Below, piece by piece: positions 1 to 11,002 of a stretch of 64,000 bases of DNA. The stretch is from Liolophura sinensis. Lineage: Eukaryota; Mollusca; Polyplacophora; Chitonida; Chitonidae. Location of the stretch: the NCBI RefSeq assembly GCF_032854445.1, contig NC_088296.1:18899485-18963484 (forward strand), read 5' to 3'. The first letter of the stretch is position 1, and every line of letters starts with the position of its first letter. A program made the position numbers and the translations under genes. The notes under the pieces are model-generated. The model saw only the letters and a program-made list of their open reading frames with translations, was not told where the DNA came from and searched no databases.

Positions 1-65
1 GAGGGAAATAATTAATTCATAAAAAAAATACATGACGTGTAAATATTTTCGTGTGTCCCATGAAA

Positions 66-345
66 CCAATCAGGAGGCAAGCCACAGGCGAGGCAGGGCG
101 CAACTGATTGACACGCTTACCTGATCTCACGCATATAAATTTACGGTATAAATTTAAACTGTTGCCTTTCATCGGGTATATCAATCTATTGTTATCCTCT
201 CCTCAGGGCTTTAATTTTGACCAATGAAAACGAGAACGGGAGCTGAAATGTAGGAAGAGGAAAACATTTTCGTCAGCGAATCAGAAAGAATGAGGCGTTC
301 AGTACTGTGTATATAAAGAAGGTCGTTTTGTCGAGATTAAGTATA
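66..345 (+). promoter_or_regulatory. TATA-box promoter of the galaxin-like gene
   Basis: A TATAAA box lies at 312-317. CCAAT pentamers lie at 66-70 and 221-225 on the same strand. A start of transcription near 340 would give a short noncoding first exon ending at 416 (…cagcag) before a good donor (gtaa at 417). The coding exon opens after a pyrimidine-rich acceptor ending at 817. The arrangement is consistent, but no transcript evidence is available, so the start site is inferred from TATA spacing only. Confidence 0.6.
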
Positions 346-417
346 CTGAGTCCTCACAACAAGACCTTCTCCAGCTCTTCATTATATCTGGGTTCTGAAG
401 AACGATTGACCAGCAGG

Positions 418-420
<3 letters not shown>

Positions 421-458
<38 letters not shown>
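421..458. repeat. (TA)n microsatellite in intron 1 of the galaxin-like gene
   Basis: An uninterrupted run of TA dinucleotides of about 38 bases directly follows the predicted splice donor. The rest of intron 1 (to 817) is AT-rich and shows no other recognisable feature. Confidence 0.9.
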
Positions 459-460
<2 letters not shown>

Positions 461-819
461 AACATGTTAAATGTTAATATGTTAATGATGTATACGGCCG
501 GCTGTAGATGTGAGGAAATAGGTAGCATTAGGCGTTTAGATGGTTTGAGAAGAAAGAGGAATTAGTAACATTAAATATGGTACTGCTATAGACAATAACA
601 CTTTGAATGTCTTGAGCGATTATGCGATTAGGAGCTTATGCTACGGCCTAAATATATTTGTATGATTTGCAAATTCATTGTACGAGTCTAATGTGTAATA
701 ATCTCTCAATGGTGTCACACTCATCGTGATGTGGTAGGAGTTCGAATATTGTGTTTCACTGGCCATGGATAAAAACATATAGTAAATTGAATTTTTCTTT
801 TATTTCTTTAATTTCAGAT

Positions 820-1977
820 ATGGCTCACAAATTGCTTGTTGCGTGTTGTGTGCTTCTCTGCTTATACCTCATTTCTGCCCAAGGGACAAGAGGCAATAGA
901 AATGATAGGTTTAAACCCAGGGAAACCACCACCACCACCACAACAACAACAACAGACCCCACATCACCTGCAACCGTAGCACCGACAGGGTCAAGATCCC
1001 TGGCTACCGAAGGAAGGAAGGCTGCTTCACGGACGGCATCGGAAAACCGACGTGCAACGGCCAATAAGCGTGTGGCCAGTGAAGGGCGTGCCGATATACC
1101 GGAGCCGATAGTTGTGGTAAAGGTTCCCAAACACGCATCCGCTGGAAAGGGAGATGATCCCGACGATGAAGTTGTAGTGATTGGCGGGTACAATTATAGT
1201 AAGCAAATCTATACTCTTTATGACTACTTCTCGTTTAAGGAACAAAATATAACTCGAATATAACGACAGAATAATAATATAGAGAGCAAAACCAGAGCAT
1301 CGACGTCAGTATGACAGTGAGCAAATGGTCATGAATACAGGTGAAATACAGCGTTTTGTCAAGGGCCACATATCTGCGTATAAATGTAATCTATTCAAAT
1401 TAATTCTATTTCAACATTTTTCTTTATTTATGTTACAGCGGTTTGTCGTGGTGCCCAAGGAGACACCTTGATTCCGATTGACTTTTATATTTGCTGCGAT
1501 GGCGTGTACTTCCAAAACACGGACAAAACTGACCCTAAAGCATGCTGTGGAAAAGATTACTACCTTCCTAGCACAGAAATCTGTTGCGTTGACAAGTTCT
1601 ACAAGAAAATTGACGAGGATACCGGACTTCCGGCAAAGTGCTGCGGAGATGTGTACTATATACCAGACATTGAAGTCTGCTGCAACGGAGAATATGATGA
1701 CAAGTCCGCGTTCGGTTGTTGTAACGAACAGTTCTACTCTCTTGATACCACTGAATGTTGTAACGGCGTCGAACACCAACGACGCGGAGGTTTTAAATGC
1801 TGTAATACTTATTATGGTCCGTCAGATTTCATCTGCTGTAATAATTTACCATACCATTCATTCTTTTATTCTTGCTGCCACAACAAGAACCAGTATATCC
1901 CCAGCACCCACCATTGCTGCGCGGACGGAAGTGTTTTGAGTCACGGAAACATTTGTGGTTTCCCTGCAAGGAAATAA
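820..1977 (+). CDS. Galaxin-like secreted di-cysteine repeat protein
   Basis: Two coding exons, 820-1198 and 1439-1977, join in phase (phase 1; donor gtaagc at 1199, acceptor …ttacag ending 1438) to give 305 residues. The ATG at 820, two bases after an acceptor, is chosen because it starts a clear signal peptide (MAHKLLVACCVLLCLYLISA). A low-complexity Thr run and a basic Ser/Ala/Arg-rich linker follow. Exon 2 encodes eleven Cys-Cys pairs spaced about 10-20 residues apart (ICC, ACC, VCC, KCC, ECC, HCC), the hallmark of galaxin and galaxin-like proteins known from coral skeleton and from other invertebrate secreted matrices. A matrix or mineralisation role is inferred from the family only. A polyadenylation signal AATAAA lies at 2130-2135. 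The gene is compact and appears intact. Confidence 0.8.
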
Positions 1978-2200
1978 TTGCCATAGTGACTATCATAAAG
2001 TGTCAAAGACGACTTTGACTGGCTTATTGTCAACAAAGGACATGACAATTGTTGACCAAACAAATAACAAAGTATTTATTGCAGCGAGGGTGTGTCAGCC
2101 TATACTTGTAACTTGGTGCTGATATTTATAATAAAAATAAAAAAATGTTTAAAGGACGGATATTTTTTTATTTTTTGTGTTATTATTTACGCATTAATAT

Positions 2201-2463
2201 TTATTTATTTATTTATTTGGTGTTTTACGCCGTACTCAAAAATATTTCACTTATACGACGGCGGCCAGCATTGGGAGGACACCGGGCACAACCCGGGGGA
2301 AACCCACGACCATCCACAGTTTGCAGCCAGACCTTCCCACGTACGGTCGGAGAGGAAGCCAGCATGGGGTGGACTTGAACTCACAGCGACCGCATTGGTG
2401 AGAGGCTCCTGGGTCATTACGCTGCGCTAGCGCGCTAACCAAATGGGCCACGGAGGCCCCCAT
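2201..2463 (-). mobile_element. Full-length tRNA-derived SINE (family A) with 11-bp target-site duplication
   Basis: On the minus strand it starts with a tRNA-like head (ggcctccgtggcccatttgg) and A/B-box-like segments. It continues through a conserved body (tgcggatggtcgtgggtt) and ends in gtacggcgtaaaacacc plus an (aaat)n tail. The flanks carry a perfect direct repeat, cgcattaatat, at 2190-2200 and 2464-2474, showing retrotransposition. This is the best anchor for the many partial copies in the window. Confidence 0.9.
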
Positions 2464-2515
2464 CGCATTAATATATAACCCATTCGATGACCGAATGGTT
2501 AGAGTATTTGTGTAA

Positions 2516-2700
2516 GAATTGGGTTATACCAAAGACTGAAAAAAATTGTACTTGCTTGGAGCTCAGCACAGTGAGGTGAGAGCAAAGTAGCAGGATTGAT
2601 TGGCCCAGTGTCAGAATATTGTAACTGAGAGGTGCGTCAATGTCTGTTGTGTCTGACATGGCACTTCAGTTGGAGCAGGCCATGGACTTAACACAACAAC
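2516..2700 (+). mobile_element. Partial SINE-like fragment (family C, related to family B)
   Basis: The segment contains gggttataccaaagac, ttgcttggagctcagca, gattggcccagtgtcag and a short 'gtgtctgacatggcact' block. This order resembles the body of molluscan tRNA-SINEs such as the family B copies at 14.7 and 25.6 kb. Neither the tRNA-like head nor the usual tail is present, so it is a decayed fragment. Confidence 0.5.
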
Positions 2701-3560
2701 TGACTCCTTGTTATCAACTCACTGAAAACATTTTCAGTCCGGCATGAAACCCCAAGCATACATGCAAAGGTACATACACACATATATACATATTTACTCT
2801 ATAGAAAAATGAGTTCTGCTCCTTATTTTATTATTACTGACATTCATAATTTTGTGACTTGGTGGAAAATGACGTATTGTGCTAATAAACTTACTTTGAA
2901 ATGAAACAAATTTCCTTTTGGCCACCTTATATTTTTTGAGAGGCGTAAGATACCAGCAAAAACGAGTAAGCGCATAATTGTGTGGTGCTTTTGTATCAGG
3001 CAAACGGACGACCATAGTGGTGACCGGGGTAAGATATGCAATTTCTCTCATCAAGAGCTGGATCAGATGTCCATTGGGGTCAACTTCGTTCAAAGCTCTG
3101 GTACAATCACAGCATGTTTCAGCAAAGACGGATTAATCCAGTTAAGACTTAAATAACATTAAATTTTGACTCCTCGTTGAACCCCACCTTTCTCCAGATC
3201 AACCTGTTTTGAAACCAACTTCAACGCTTGATGCTCACAAACCCAAAAGGATAGGTAAAATGAGAAATTTGTTGTCATGGGCTATCTTTTTAGTTGATTG
3301 TCGTTTAAGGCCATGATGACTAACACTCATAAGACACTGGTCAGTTTTATAGGTGGATAGGTAGAAACCTACGACATCTGGCAAGTTGCTGACAATAATG
3401 CCCACATGTGACGTGTGTTAAATCCAGTTTCATAACACCTGATTGTGCGATACGAAAAAGATATTAAGGGACGGAAAGCCTATGCTACAGCTGTTTTAGC
3501 AAATTTCAACAAGTAAAGTTTTTTTTCTGCAGTATGAAGAGCGGTAAAAGCCGTCTTCGT
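2701..3560. other. Intergenic stretch with no recognised gene
   Basis: Only short ORFs occur, the longest being about 99 codons on the minus strand at 2794-3093, with no domain I recognise and no supporting splice sites. AT-rich, no clear repeat. Confidence 0.5.
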
Positions 3561-3569
3561 ACCATAGAA

Positions 3570-3960
3570 CAGTGTTCCATCGTATGACCAGGCTACGAAG
3601 CGATGGTACAATAATACGAAGCGATGACTTCATTGTACGACGCGAACTAGTAAAACACGGGAAGAAGAGCTACAAATAAAATGTCAGAAAGTACCAGTAG
3701 TTTCATGATGAATCAATGATAGGATGACACGACGGTAAGATGCGATGTCGGCAATTTGTGTCCCATCACTTCACCTCATTGTCCTATCGCTTTGTGCCGT
3801 CACTTCACCGCTTAGTGCCATCGCTTCGTGCCATCGTCCGATTGCTTCGTGCCATCAGCTCCCTCGCTTCGTGCTATCTCCTCGTGCCATCACCCATTCC
3901 CTTTGTGCCATGGTCACATGCTTAACATCATCGTGGGACGAAGACGAAATGATGGTACGA
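3570..3960. repeat. Short tandem/inverted repeat cluster based on CGCTTCGTGCCATC
   Basis: From about 3780 to 3920 the motif cttcgtgccatcg/a recurs at least five times with variable spacing. The complementary motif cgaagcgatggtac occurs twice upstream at about 3595-3630. The region could therefore fold back on itself. Plus-strand ORFs here (around 3740-3970) are a by-product of the repeat. Confidence 0.55.
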
Positions 3961-4074
3961 TACTGGACTTAAGCAGCTTCAGTTTATAAAGCTGTTTAAT
4001 TTTTGAGAAAGACATTTATTTCTGGCGGAAGACGTGTTTTAACCATTTACAAAACATTGCCTATTCGAGCCGTG

Positions 4075-4335
4075 CGGCCTCCGTGGCTCAGCTGTTCAGC
4101 GCGCTCGCCTAGCGAAATGACCCAAGAGCCTCTCACCAGTGCATTTCCTGTGAGTTCATCTCCTTTCCAGCCGTACGTAGGAAGGTCTTCCAGCAACCTG
4201 CGGATGATCATGGGCGTTTCCCCGGGCTCTGCCCTGTTTCCTCTCACCATAATGCTGGTCGCCATCGTATCATTGAAATATTCTTGAGTACGGCGCAAGA
4301 CACCAATCAAATAAATAAAAAAAATAAAATTTCAG
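4075..4335 (+). mobile_element. Full-length SINE family A, diverged
   Basis: Begins gcggcctccgtggctcag and keeps the alignment to family A through the caacctgcggatg block to gtacggcgcaagacacc and an A-rich tail. Several substitutions and a small internal deletion relative to the copy at 2.2 kb. No clear target-site duplication was seen. Confidence 0.85.
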
Positions 4336-5077
4336 GCCGCAGTAATAGGGAAGTCAACTCGATGGATTTGGCAATAAGACTGACTATGGCTTCTTGCATC
4401 GTCCCTTTTTTCTGCTTTGGTTTGAAGTGTAAGTTTGATCGGTTTGAAGTATATGGTTTGATCGAATGTCAGTTGGAACCACAGCTACAAACGTCTATAC
4501 GGGAACGCGACCGCAGCAGTTACGACGATCCCGATCAGCACAGTGTGCCGATAGTATATTTATTATATACCTTGCAAGAAAACATTTTCTCGGCACTTAA
4601 CAGCCAGATTTATTCACGGACTCTGTCATCTGTCGGATTTCTTACGCGCACGTGATGTGCCTCTGTAGCACAGCCAAGTTATTCGACAATGGCATCGTGT
4701 TGGAAGCTGTAGGCCCTTTACACGGATTTTACCAAAGTTGTGAATAAAGGAAACAGTTTGCCACTGTGTATGTATACTATTGGTGATGCTCGTGTACAAG
4801 TTGGATCCGTTTGACTGATTCTAATATTAAAACATCCTAAATTGCCTTAGCTGAGCAACAACAATAACAACACCGGGCCGGATGTTCGACTGTTTCTCTT
4901 CATTGCTTCGTGAAATCACCGCATGTTTTGATTCGGGATAACTTACTGTCTGATGAAGAATGCTTCAGTGGATTAACAAATACAAAACACAGTTTTATCA
5001 GTTTTTGTAATGCGCAATGAACATTGATTGCAAAGAGAAAAAAAATGTTTCATTTTTTTTCGCGAAGTACCTGGGCC
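4336..5077. other. Intergenic stretch with no recognised gene
   Basis: Contains only a 123-codon ORF at 4284-4655 that begins inside the SINE and has no recognisable domain. The rest is AT-rich and unremarkable. Confidence 0.5.
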
Positions 5078-5272
5078 CAGTTTCATGAAGCAATCTTAGA
5101 ATAATGTAAACCATAATTTGCCCGACACATACCAAAAATGTCATTCTGGTTGTATAAGCGAATGATGTAATTGAGCATTATTAGCTTCCAAAGCAGTTTA
5201 GATACATTAAGAAAAAATACCTAACTTTAAGATGGATTTTCTCACTTAGTCTAAGCTTACTACATGAAACTG
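5078..5272. mobile_element. MITE-like element with ~22-bp terminal inverted repeats
   Basis: The left end cagtttcatgaagcaatctt (from 5078) is an imperfect inverse of the right end ctaagcttactacatgaaac (from 5251). It spans 195 bases, AT-rich and without coding capacity. The outer sequence gggccc immediately precedes the left end. The superfamily cannot be assigned from these ends alone. Confidence 0.6.
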
Positions 5273-5865
5273 AACAGGTTTGTTATTAAGGCTTTTTTCA
5301 GAATACAGCACATGTACAGTTATCATACTTGGAAGTCAATACAGTACCGCTAGGTTAATTCATTGTAATCGTTCAATAACAAGTTTAAAGGTTTCTTGCA
5401 ATTCATTTTAAAGAGAAGCATATAAATGTGCAGCTGCTTCCCTTTCACAAATTTACATTTTTAAGTAATAAACTCTTCTGTACAGTAGTTTGGAAAAAAA
5501 ATGTGACATACATTGTACTCAAATTAAAAGTTTTGAAATGTCCATACAACTATATGAGGCCTTGTATTTATTCGTCAATCTGTTCATAATTTCAGACCTG
5601 TTTATCTAAGAAATCAGGATAAATAAAATTAAAGTTAAATGTGCAGTTTTAAAAGATGGCCCCCTAAAAGACATCTGCTGTGATTTGAGACATCGTGTTA
5701 TTACATTCGACACATTTGGGCATATTTCTCTGAGAACTGATACCTGTGACATTTGAGGTTTCATTTGGTAGGAGATGGGAGAAAGACAAATGACAACCAG
5801 ATATGCTTGGATTTACAGTTAGTATTCTTAAATGGTGTCGGACAGGTTAGAATGTAATTCCTTTT
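5273..5865. other. AT-rich intergenic stretch, nothing recognised
   Basis: No ORF above 60 codons, no repeat structure seen. Confidence 0.5.
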
Positions 5866-6087
5866 TTCCTGCATTTATAATAAAGCGGTTGCATAATTGT
5901 TAATGGTTTCAACATTCTTATGTCCTGTAAGCTGCATAATGATTGTAGGAGCTACCCCAGCATGTACAGGTTGACTTTCCTGCATTTATAATAAAGCGGT
6001 TGCATAATTGTTAATGGTTTCAACATTCTTATGTCCTGTAAGCTGCATAATGATTGTAGGAGCTACCCCAGCATGTACAGGTTGACT
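5866..6087. repeat. Perfect 111-bp tandem duplication inside a recombinase fragment
   Basis: The segment starting ttcctgcatttataataaag at 5866 is repeated from 5977 at a 111-base offset, with no difference that I can see across the unit. The unit is 37 codons long and covers the C-terminal active-site end of the Crypton-like pseudogene, so it is a recent duplication or an assembly artefact. Confidence 0.85.
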
Positions 6088-6660
6088 TTCTGGCAAAATG
6101 GTTTGCCTTCTTGCCTGGAAGGTTTGTTTTTTCGGCCATTTTGTTTTAACATAACACTTAGGCAGTTCTGGTCCAGTAGTTGTGATTTGTACCACACCTC
6201 ACTCTCCGCTTTCCTTTCGTAGTTGATTGAAAGATAAAATAGACGATCTGGGTTACAGGTTTTCATGGGTCGATGATTCCTGAAGGCCTTGTATGTCTCA
6301 ACGGGAGAGCATTAATTTTGTAGCAACGCAAACCATTTTTGAACTGAAACGGCGATGATGTCCACTTGTTTTTGTTTGTCTCTCAAACAATTCAATAAAT
6401 TCTACACCTCGTTCATCCGTTTTCAAGCACACATCCCGCACTTTAATTTTACATTTTTCATCTGTACTCCTTGGACCAAACTGCACGGTACTGCAAACCC
6501 ATAATTTGTTCAGTAATGCCTCAGGAGAATGGCTACCCAAAATACCTTTTTCATACTAAACAAAATAGTTTTTGGTCAACGTCTGTGCACGATTGGGACA
6601 GTTTTCTTCCCTTTTTTGTTTTAATTCTGTACGCTTAGAGGCGAAAATGTCGCGATTTGT
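5890..6660 (-). pseudogene. Crypton-type tyrosine recombinase (DUF3504-like) fragment
   Basis: Read on the minus strand, interrupted frames give in order LLNKLWVCSTVQFGPRSTDE, VCLKTDERGVEFIELFERQT, NYERKAESEVWYKSQLL and, at the end, MQLTGHKNVETINNYATALL. This order and the terminal GHKN…Y motif match the DUF3504 tyrosine-recombinase domain of Crypton DNA transposons and of host proteins derived from them (KCTD1/ZMYM type). The Y of NNY would be the nucleophile. At least one frameshift and several stops separate the pieces, and the C-terminal segment is duplicated by the 111-bp tandem repeat. The protein is not expressed intact from this copy. Assignment rests on motif recall. Confidence 0.7.
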
Positions 6661-7769
6661 TTGGAATTCATTGTCACCCAAAAGACTGTAGGGTAAATCC
6701 TTCTCCTTAAGTAACGAGCCATTCCCCGGTGGTAGCTGGTTAGTGTATCGGGTTCATATTCCGAGCCGTCAGATTTTCTCACTGGTAAGAGAAAGCATCC
6801 TATTATTGTTCAACTGCGCCGGGGGGATATAGGTGGTATCACGCGTCTCAGAACTGGGAAACATAAGCAACCATCTTGTGAACGTTTTCATAACATTCTG
6901 AATTTTATTTGCAGTGTTTACATTTCTCATATTTTAAGTAAAGAAATTTCTCCTTTAGCCTGACTTTCTTGAAACTTGTAAATAAATGATTGGATTTTGC
7001 TGGGAAATTGCTTGATTGATTGGACCCTGACGTTGTCCTCATGATCAGAATAAAACCCTAAATCAAAATGCCCATATTTCACGTCAGAACTACCATGGAA
7101 ACAACATCGACAGACAACAGAGGTCAGCGGGTGCAAAAGTAGTCCCGCGTTTTTTAAGGATGTCGAGCGAGGATTGAATTTTTTTTTTTTTTTGGCGCAG
7201 TCCAGAAAAGTTGACATTCTTCATATATACGGAATTTTTTGGATATTAATTTTAACAACAATTAGGATAAAACAGCAGATAAAATAACCTAAATAAAGTG
7301 AGCTGTGCTCCCACAATAGCCTGGTTGGATACAGGGCTCAGAGCCTTGATTGGCTGGCTATTTGTCCCACGAGAAAAACTTCACCCACGCTTACAGTGGG
7401 GACGTGTCCTTTGGTGATCACGGATTACTTAAGCCACCCCACTATAGATATGTCAAAGCCACCATCGCTTAATCATGTTTGAGCAGTAATCCAGCCGTTT
7501 AAACTTTTCATTTGAGTCCAACCAATATCCGCCATGTTTTGACTTTGAACATGCGCCAAGGTATTTTTCATTGGAAATTTATTTAGTTTTTACCCTTTTT
7601 TGTTGGCTGTCAAGAATAAGAGAACTCAAGTCATTGGATTTTCTTATCACAGTTTTTTTTTGAAGAAGAAGAAGCCAGCATGTACCTTGCCGGAGTTTCG
7701 ATCATAAACCTGGCGGCCATTGGTTGCATGCGTCGATTCGAAATTCTCAACAGCTGCATGGATTGCTGT
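6661..7769. other. Intergenic stretch up to the gap, nothing recognised
   Basis: A short segment at about 6725-6860 (cggtggtagctggttagtg…) has a weakly tRNA-like look and may be a decayed SINE. No convincing ORF. Confidence 0.4.
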
Positions 7770-7969
7770 NNNNNNNNNNNNNNNNNNNNNNNNNNNNNNN
7801 NNNNNNNNNNNNNNNNNNNNNNNNNNNNNNNNNNNNNNNNNNNNNNNNNNNNNNNNNNNNNNNNNNNNNNNNNNNNNNNNNNNNNNNNNNNNNNNNNNNN
7901 NNNNNNNNNNNNNNNNNNNNNNNNNNNNNNNNNNNNNNNNNNNNNNNNNNNNNNNNNNNNNNNNNNNNN
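7770..7969. other. Assembly gap of 200 N
   Basis: Exactly 200 unresolved bases, probably a placeholder of arbitrary length. ORFs crossing it are meaningless. Confidence 0.99.
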
Positions 7970-8224
7970 TTTAAACGAGATTTCCATGTAAGTGCTGTGA
8001 TGTTAGATAATATGAATAATGCACATTGTATTCACTACGCACGTAGATCTCTGCCCTGTAAGTATTACAACCATGTCTGGTGATTATATTTGATGACATT
8101 GTGATAATTTCGCTCAGTGCAAATCATATGTTTTAGCTGTCTTATATGCTTTTCTTAATAAATGTATATGCGTTGATTATACTGTATTTATGCGTGTGTC
8201 AGTTGTTTAAGGATTTTGCCGAAA

Positions 8225-8375
8225 GTGGGAAGGTCTTGCAGCAACCTGTGGATGGTCGTGGGTTTCTCCTGGGCTTTGCCGGTTTTTCATCCCACCATGA
8301 TGCTGGCGGCGGTCATATAAGCGAAATATTCTTGAGTACGGCCGACACAATCAAATTAATAAACAAGTATTTTGT
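8225..8375 (+). mobile_element. SINE family A, 5'-truncated, inserted in dispersed repeat copy 1
   Basis: Runs from gtgggaaggtcttgcagcaa through atgctggcggcggtcatata to a degraded tail (cttgagtacggccgacacaa). The homologous position in copy 2 (around 36380) has no SINE, so this insertion came after the two copies separated. Confidence 0.8.
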
Positions 8376-8959
8376 TCAGAATTATAAACTGTGTTTGGCT
8401 TGGATGTGCTATTCCGTGAACTGATAGGTGTATTGTTGTTACACCGTTTTGCTTTGGTTCTTCTTTTTTAAATTTTGATGTGAACAATCATGTTCACAAT
8501 TTTTCTTTCAAAAACCTAGTCAATTTATATCGTACTTGTACTGAGGGCTAATTCTCTTTTATTGCATACATGTATGAAAAACTACAACATGAGCTGTCTC
8601 CCTTCTTATGTTTCATTAACTTCACCCAGGTCTGTATACCTTCACGTGCTTAAAGTAAACTGACATGTATAATATATACCCTGACATTGTCTGCTTGTAA
8701 GAAACTCACAGCCAGCTTGTAATGGCACGTATGTGTGCTCTACAGAATGGGTAGATAGTTCCATTTTAAGTTTAACCTCACAGACCTTTGTATTCTAACT
8801 TCGGAGAAATGTGCTAAATAAAAATGAATGATTGTGTATTGTGTAATTCTCGTTTAATGGTTGAGGTAGTGTCAGTGAAATGTAGTTATACACACTTAAA
8901 ATCATGAACAGTATGTAGTATTGTTACACAATTTTTTACGTATACAATTTCATAGCCAA

Positions 8960-9905
8960 CATATTTAAGGTACCTGATGGGTATCTTATCAGTATTGCTG
9001 GGTTTCCTCTCAAATACCGAGTCCTTCCATTACCTGATCTGTGTCTTCTCAGGAGAGCTGGTTTTCCTCTCTTTCTAATACCGTGTCCACACATTACCTG
9101 ATGTGTAACTTCTCAGGAGAACTGGTTTTCCTCTCTCTCTTATACCGGGTCCGAACATTATACACGATGTGTAAATTCTCAGGACAGCTAGTTTTCCTCT
9201 CTCCCTAATAACGGATGCACGCATTACCTACTGTGTAACTTCCCAAGTGGGCTGTTTTTCCTCCCTCACTAATACCGGGTACACGCATTTACCTAATGTG
9301 TATCTTCTCAGGAGAGCTGGTTTTCCCAGCTCTCTAATACCAGGTCCACACACTATCTGATGTGTAACTTCTCAGGAGAGATGGTTTTGCTCTCTCCCGA
9401 ACAACGGGTCCTACACATTTATACACGATGTGTAACTTCCAGGAGGGCTGGTTTTTCTCTCTCTCTAATACCGGGTCCACACATTACCTGATATGTATCT
9501 TCTTGGAAGCTGGTTTTCACCTATCTTTCTAATACTGGGTCAACAAATTACCTGATGTGTAAATTATTAGGAGAGCTGACATTCCCCCCTCTCTAATACT
9601 GGGTCTACACATTAGACATGACTTGTAACTTCTCAGCTGAGCTGGTTTTACGCTCTCTGTAATACCGGGTCCATGCATTATACATGTTGGGGTAACTTCT
9701 CAGGAGAGCTGTTTTTCCTCTCTCCCTAATACCGGGTCCACACATTACCTGATGTGTAACTTCTCTCGACGGATGGTTTTCCTCCCTCTCTAATACCAGG
9801 CCTACACATTAGACATGGTTTGTAACTTCTCAGGAGAGATGGTTTTTCTGCTCTCTCTAAGACCGCGTCCACACATAACATAATTTGTAACTTCTCAGGA
9901 ATGCC
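8960..9905 (+). repeat. Minisatellite, ~60-66-bp unit, about 15 copies
   Basis: The unit reads approximately acctgatgtgtaacttctca, ggagagctggttttcctctc, tctaataccgggtccacaca. Units are 60-66 bases long and diverged by point changes and small indels. Related units recur at 37215-37570. Confidence 0.85.
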
Positions 9906-9939
9906 CACATGGGACAAATAATTAATAAATCTCATGAAG

Positions 9940-10930
9940 TATTAAATATCAAAAGAAGTGTATCTGGGAAATCCTGGGGGGGGGGGGGGGGGTGGCAGGG
10001 GAGGTGGGGAGGGATTGCAGATAGGCAGTGTTTTCTTTTACTGTATCGGTTCCTTAATCCGTTCTCGGCTGGACTACTACTGCTGCAGATTTGTACCGGG
10101 GTTACGATTGACGCCACTAAACGTTACGCAGGTTTTCTGTAAGGAGTGGCGCTTGTGCATCCGTCGGCGTCAACACACTCTGAGAGTCTCTCTAATCCTT
10201 AAGTCTTCTGTTAATAACTCTCTGCTGTTCTTCAAACTTCATTTTATGATTGCTTATATAATTTACGTCGCTGTAGGTTCAAGTCCAGCTCATGCTGGCT
10301 TCCTCTCCGGTCGTAAGTGGGAAGGTCTGCCAGCAACCTGCGGATGGTCGTGGGTTTCCCCCGGGCTGTGCCCGGTTTCCACCCACCATAATGCTGGCTG
10401 CCGTCGTATAAGTGAAATATTCTTGCGTACGGCGTAAAACACCAATCAAATAAATAAATAAATTATATAATTTACAGGATTCTCATGCAGTACCTTTTAG
10501 TTTAATATCCAAACAAATTTCTTCCTTATCGCAGTGTAATGATTTAAATCTTCAGTTATCTTCTGTACCTCATTTCGTCCGGTGGGAGTTGCACATACCA
10601 TATACATCCACGGAACTACACTCAATGATCAGTCAATGTGACAATTCAGCTGTCTCACTGTTATGTGCCAAGGATCAATTTCATTGTAATTGGTCACAAT
10701 ATCTTCACGTATTTACAGGCACTTCAAAATGTGATACAGATACCAAATAGTGGGTTTCATCCTTCACCGTACCAACGTATAATACATGGTAAATGGTTTA
10801 GAATATCTGATTTAATTTCAGTTTTTACAGCTGAATCGACTGCCATTATATCTTTTTAAATGTGTTGTGGGGGAGGGCATTGACCATTTACTGTTCCATT
10901 GTCACGGTCATACTTACGCTCTAAGTTACT
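9940..10930 (+). pseudogene. Decayed 3' part of a LINE related to the one at 16.4-22.3 kb
   Basis: Translated fragments match the better copy in order. RSVSGKSWGG and LLLYRFL at the start correspond to MRCVSGKSWGAEKKSLLLLY. FRISDLISVFTAESTAII corresponds to the RNase H segment FRLSNFVSVFTAELTAII. DHLLFHC at about 10890 corresponds to AHLLFTC. A G-run (about 9976-9993) disrupts the start, and a SINE is inserted at 10267. Endonuclease and RT core are missing. Confidence 0.75.
10267..10462 (+). mobile_element. SINE family A, 5'-truncated, nested in a LINE fragment, 13-bp TSD
   Basis: Starts within the tRNA-like head (ggttcaagtccagctcatgc) and ends gtaaaacaccaatcaaataa plus (aaat)n. It is flanked by a perfect direct repeat, ttatataatttac, at 10254-10266 and 10463-10475. 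Confidence 0.92.
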
Positions 10931-11002
10931 TTATAGATAATTACGTACCTTTGGTATAATGAGGATGAGTACAATATCCATTTTATGTCCCACTAACAAC
11001 CA

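Larger units (their letters stand above)
7975..9905 (+). mobile_element. Dispersed repeat, copy 1, with internal ~60-bp tandem array
   Basis: The non-tandem part aligns over several blocks with 36235-37215. Shared pieces include catgtaagtgctgtgatg, tcttttattgcatacatgta, ttaacttcacccag and cagtatgt.gta, in the same order and strand. The tandem part (8960-9905) is shared with 37215-37570. The left side runs into the gap, so the true start is unknown. No ORF of note. This looks like a non-autonomous mobile element carrying a minisatellite, as described for several mollusc elements, but no terminal motifs were found. Confidence 0.65.

Noticed and set aside
825-1245. Minus-strand ORFs of 122 and 72 codons opposite the galaxin-like exon
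   Set aside because: Mirror of the Thr/Val codon repeats in the real exon; no splice or domain support.
2400-2463. tRNA genes at SINE heads (also 4075, 14708, 25637, 54145, 63171)
   Set aside because: Heads have A/B-box-like segments but no cloverleaf, and they are joined to SINE bodies.
7631-8083. ORFs crossing 7770-7969
   Set aside because: They consist mostly of unknown residues from the assembly gap.
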